Assembly (NCBI GenBank): GCA_001949185.1
Contig: BDGG01000005.1
Coordinates: 558,001 to 622,000 of the forward strand
Origin: Ramazzottius varieornatus
Lineage: Eukaryota; Tardigrada; Eutardigrada; Parachela; Ramazzottiidae
DNA length: 64,000 nucleotides
Reading direction: 5' to 3'
Below, one piece after another: positions 60,719 through 64,000 of this stretch. Numbering within the stretch: the first letter of the stretch is position 1; each line of letters begins with the position of its first letter. Position numbers and translations under genes: made by a program. The notes beneath the pieces were generated by a model. It did no database searches. It had not been told where the DNA came from and worked only from the letters and a program-made list of their open reading frames with translations.

Positions 60719-62467
60719 ATGGACGGGGAACGAAGGAGGAAGCAACGTGTGGTCTATTGGGACGAACTTCCCGACGTAGGTTGCCTTCTGATTGCATCCA
60801 AAGATAAATTTCTCTGTTCTTTAGTGTCTTGTGAAGTGCGCATGATCGACTTTGATTTCGTAGTTGGTGGTCGAGAAGATCTTCTGTTACTTGCCGAAGC
60901 GTAGCAGGTTCAACGCCGCAGTAACATGCAAGTCCTGGTTGCGAGTGCTGAACTTCCCGGAGCTGTGGAAAACCTTCGTGCTGAAAGAGAAAACGCTTAC
61001 GCGTTCGAAGTACAACTACTTTCTGGGCAAGTTGCACGCTATATAAACCCTTAAGTGTTCCGAAATGTGAAGAATTACTCTGACTGATTCTGTGTACAGG
61101 GTACCAGGATGTTCTGGATCCTTTCATCACCCAGAGGTGTCTTCGTCGAATTGGGCGTCACTTCCGAAGAATACGAATCTCGCCAATATGCAGCTTTTCC
61201 AACGTATACGACTTTATGATCATATTGAACTCCTTCCTGACATATTTTGAGGACGACCAGATGCCGTTTCTCAGGGCTTTCGAATTTTATTTCGCATGTG
61301 AGCTACGAGACAAGTAAGCCTACCTTTTTCTTTTAAGCCTTATTTCCGTTGTTACCGTGTTTTTTGTTCAGGGAGGGAATACGAGTTTTCGGGACAGGAG
61401 GAAATATTCTAGGAACTCTGATTAAGCTGATGGGAAGTTTCCGACATTTGGAGGAGCTGAGACTGGAAAACCTTTTGCTAGATGGGTTCGACGCGGAACA
61501 CCTCTTGGATAACATCTACGAGAGCTGTGGCAGCTCCATAATGCGGCTCTCCATAATCAACTGCACAAAGTTCCACCATTTCTTCATGCACTGCGGACTG
61601 TTCCTCAACCTCCGGTACCTCACGGTTTCCCCGAACCACCTCCATTACGACCTGGTGTACTTGGTGAGCGAACTGCGCTACCTTCTCGAGTTCCACATAG
61701 TACAAACCAAGTTCACCACGAACGGACGCTTGCTCGATCACAACGACTGGAGACCCTTGAGAAATGGCCGTCGTTTCGTTAAGGTCTTCCTAGAAGCTGC
61801 AGGTACCGAGCTTACTATACTGACTAAGCAGCGACGAGATAAACGGTTTTTTTGCAGGAAAAACTAAAGACGAAATACTATGGCAGCAACACGCTCCTGT
61901 ATTCGCTGTTGCTTACTACACGCCCTATTCCCGTCTGAGCCTTCTGTCGGCCTTAGAGATAGTGAAGAACTACGGCGACTCCGTCTACGCCTACTGTCAA
62001 GTAAGAACCTTGTACAGGAATTTCGGCGCGAAGATCGAAAGGTGGTCGATGCTTTTCTTTCATAGTTTGGGCTTCCGCGATTCCCGTACAAGCGGTCTCG
62101 TCCGATGAATGAACGCTGTGACAGCTTGTTACTTCTTCTGGTACGGACCTGCATAAACCTTTCCCACATTGTGATACACGAACTCATCAGTATGGCTACT
62201 TTGCTCCTGATTGCTCATCAAACAAAGGGACGCCTAAGAACCATCTTCGTGAGAAAGAATGCTCTGCTGAAGAAACATGCTTGGCGGAACGGGGAAGACC
62301 AAGTCAAACTGACGGCTGACATGCAGGAGGTGCTCACGAATGCCTCGAATTACCAAAGTTTTGTGAAGGAAATGAATGTGCTGTTGGGATGTCCTTTGAA
62401 TAACTGGCGCCCGCTAACGGACAAGGAATTCAAAGAGCTCAGCTTCGATTCCCTAAACAAAAAGTAG
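60719..62467 (+). CDS. FBXO33: F-box protein, FBXO33-like
   Basis: Substrate adaptor of an SCF (Skp1-cullin-F-box) ubiquitin ligase. Six exons: 60719-60775, 60864-61026, 61100-61313, 61372-61802, 61858-62000 and 62066-62467, giving 469 aa in frame. The F-box is at about residues 13-55 (YWDELPDLVVEKIFCYLPKR, then AAVTCKSWLRVLNFPELWKT). A leucine-rich-repeat-like region follows (FRHLEELRLENLLLDGFDAE, IMRLSIINCTKF, FLNLRYLTVSPNHLHYDLVY). The part with LLDHNDWRPLRNGRRFVKVF and DEILWQQ resembles the corresponding region of FBXO33 rather than FBXO39, from memory of the families. Intron 2 (61027-61099) begins GCAAGT, so it is a GC-AG intron: the frame only works with that donor (CTG G | GG TAC CAG). 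Confidence 0.75.
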
Positions 62468-63501
62468 GCGGAGTTAAGAGCCCGCTGTTGAAATTTGTAG
62501 TCGCATTCGCTGTATGCTTTCGGCCTGGATCAAAACGATCTTGAAAGTGTAGCAAAGCTTGTAGAAAGCTCTGTATGGAGCCGAAAACCCCATTCAAGAC
62601 ACGATTTCCTTCGTGTTGCGTCGGGGAAGAAATTTGATTCTCAGCAGCTTTTGTTGATACGGTCTCGGTTAGTAACTTCCGGGTCCGCGTGGATTTTCGT
62701 AATGCCAGTATCAAGACTCAAAGAGAACAGTGTCCACAGCTCGGACGTTTTGAAATTGATAAAAGACATACTAAGAAGTTTTGAAATTTCGGAAATTTCA
62801 AAAATGTAAGTAAAGAAGATTTCTGTGCTTCCTCGGTTAATATGGATGTTAGAGAGTCTCTGGGGATGTTCATGGGTCGACCTGTCCGACCGGAAGTTAG
62901 ATGGCGGCTACACGATTCGGCCAGCCCGAAAGGTTTAAGCGTTACAGCCTGCGCTACGTTGATTGTCCATCGTACGCCTGTTCAAGCGCGTTCAGGCTTT
63001 TTGGCATTGCCGGAACCCTTCGCTTCAAATTCAGTTTTACCTCTTTTAGGAATGTATCAGATAAAATTCCTATCCAGAAAGATCGAGAAACAACGATTCA
63101 GTTGAGTAGTTTACTCACAAACAACCGACCGGATCGTGGGGTGAAACCTGCCATAACCAAATCGTGTCGCTTACTTCGTAGTTCGTACGACGTACGTGTA
63201 GGCTTAACCAGAGAGTCAATCGATCGTATTTTACGTCATTAGATCGAATCCAACCACAACGGAACCTGGCGTGTGTTTGAACAGCGGCCTGTGACGTTCG
63301 CAGAGATCGTCGCAGTGGAGATGGGATGATGTGATCGCAAATTTTATCGCGAATTTTCCCACTTCCCGTGCGTTTCTCTCGAATCCCGATTCCCGAACTC
63401 TGTGTACGTCGTGGAAACTTGAGGAGAGCTGCCCACTCATCTGGAACGTTATCGTACTCGTTTGTTAGCATCTGCTTGATTCTCCGGATCTCGGATCGAC
63501 A
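62468..63501. other. Intergenic region, F-box gene to COX5B
   Basis: No gene is supported. A minus-strand open frame at 63115-63471 (starting MLTNEYDNVPDEWAALLKF) looks mildly protein-like and would be divergent from COX5B by about 30 bp, but it lacks splice sites and family resemblance and overlaps the COX5B leader. Confidence 0.4.
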
Positions 63502-64000
63502 ATGGTGTTCGCCGTTATCCGTGCTGTTGCCCAGCGTGCTCCCTGCAATGCGCTCACCATCGGAGCCCGAACCCTCTTCGGAGTTAAAAGTAAGTATGGG
63601 CTATCACCTTTTCGTTCTCGGTGATGCAGAGCGTCCATGTGCTCTCCGAACGTTATGATGGCTTCCGGATGCGAATTCGTGCGATCAAAGACGCATGGTC
63701 TCAAACACGAATAAGGATCTATGTGACTGACTTCGGTGACAGTCTTGGTTGTGTATTTCAGTGCCCAAATACGGACCCGATCCTCTCGACCTTGCAACTG
63801 GATTGGAAAAGAAGGAAATGATGGCTCGCGCAGCAGGAAACGACGTAAGTCAGGACGATTCACCTGCTGTACTTGCTGTTTAGGAACGCTAGGCTAGTTA
63901 TACAGCTGATCATAGCGTACCTGCTCACTCAAGTTTGTTGCTTCTTTTACCATGTGTCTAAATATCCTTCGTCCTTGCAGGATCCGTTCGAAATAGCAGC
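63502..64000 (+). CDS. COX5B: Cytochrome c oxidase subunit 5B, N-terminal part (runs off the window)
   Basis: Nuclear-encoded subunit of mitochondrial complex IV. Exons are 63502-63589, 63762-63844 and 63981 onward. The first exon encodes a mitochondrial targeting sequence (MVFAVIRAVAQRAPCNALTI) with spaced Arg and no acid. The second reads DPLDLATGLEKKEMMARAAG, matching the conserved ATGLE.E.....G of the family, and the third begins DPFEIAA (family form: DPY.V.AP). The zinc-binding half lies beyond the window end. All phases agree. Confidence 0.9.

Noticed and set aside
63115-63471. Minus-strand frame MLTNEYDNVPDEWAALLKF close to the COX5B start
   Set aside because: Mildly protein-like but without splice sites or recognised relatives and overlapping the COX5B leader; left unannotated.

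Overview
The window is animal nuclear DNA: almost every gene is split by many short introns (mostly 55-90 nt) with GT-AG borders, and the proteins are typical metazoan families. The mix (PDF neuropeptide receptor, White-like ABCG half transporter, ERG potassium channel, NCKAP1, a short Nup358, a Bim-like BH3 protein) fits a small, compact ecdysozoan genome. A tardigrade is my best guess, but this is inference and not shown by the sequence. All exon models were made by eye from splice sites and reading frame. For the main complete genes the exon lengths sum to an exact multiple of three, which supports the models.

Layout: 1-740 (-) start of an unrecognised gene, head-to-head with NCKAP1 at 1352-7233 (+, 24 exons, 1141 aa). 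7610-12922 (-) is a class B GPCR of the PDF-receptor type, convergent with NCKAP1; a signal-peptide exon at 18408-18491 (-) may be its first exon. 21477-23016 (-) is an unrecognised 360-aa protein with an MGCxC N-terminus. 23547-36514 (-), with a probable N-cap exon at 37259-37300, is an ERG (KCNH-type) potassium channel. 39707-43293 (+) is a White-like ABCG half transporter (17 exons, 694 aa). 45346-49012 (+) is a 311-aa protein with an excellent BH3 motif. 49013-54403 is gene-free and holds a decayed tandem copy of the end of the BH3 gene. 54404-60242 (+) is a Nup358/RanBP2-like nucleoporin (13 exons, 1306 aa). 60719-62467 (+) is an F-box protein of the FBXO33 type (469 aa). 63502-64000 (+) is the start of COX5B.

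The genes serve separate cell functions (actin nucleation, neuropeptide signalling, membrane excitability, transport, apoptosis, nuclear transport, ubiquitination, respiration) and form no operon. The two most notable items are the BH3-only candidate and a family of about 115-bp near-perfect palindromes. That family has at least ten copies, nine of them inside introns of three genes, and the tenth also intronic if the signal-peptide exon belongs to the PDF receptor. Two long gene-poor stretches (12.9-21.4 kb and the 5.2-kb ERG intron at 31.1-36.3 kb) hold no exon I can support beyond those listed.
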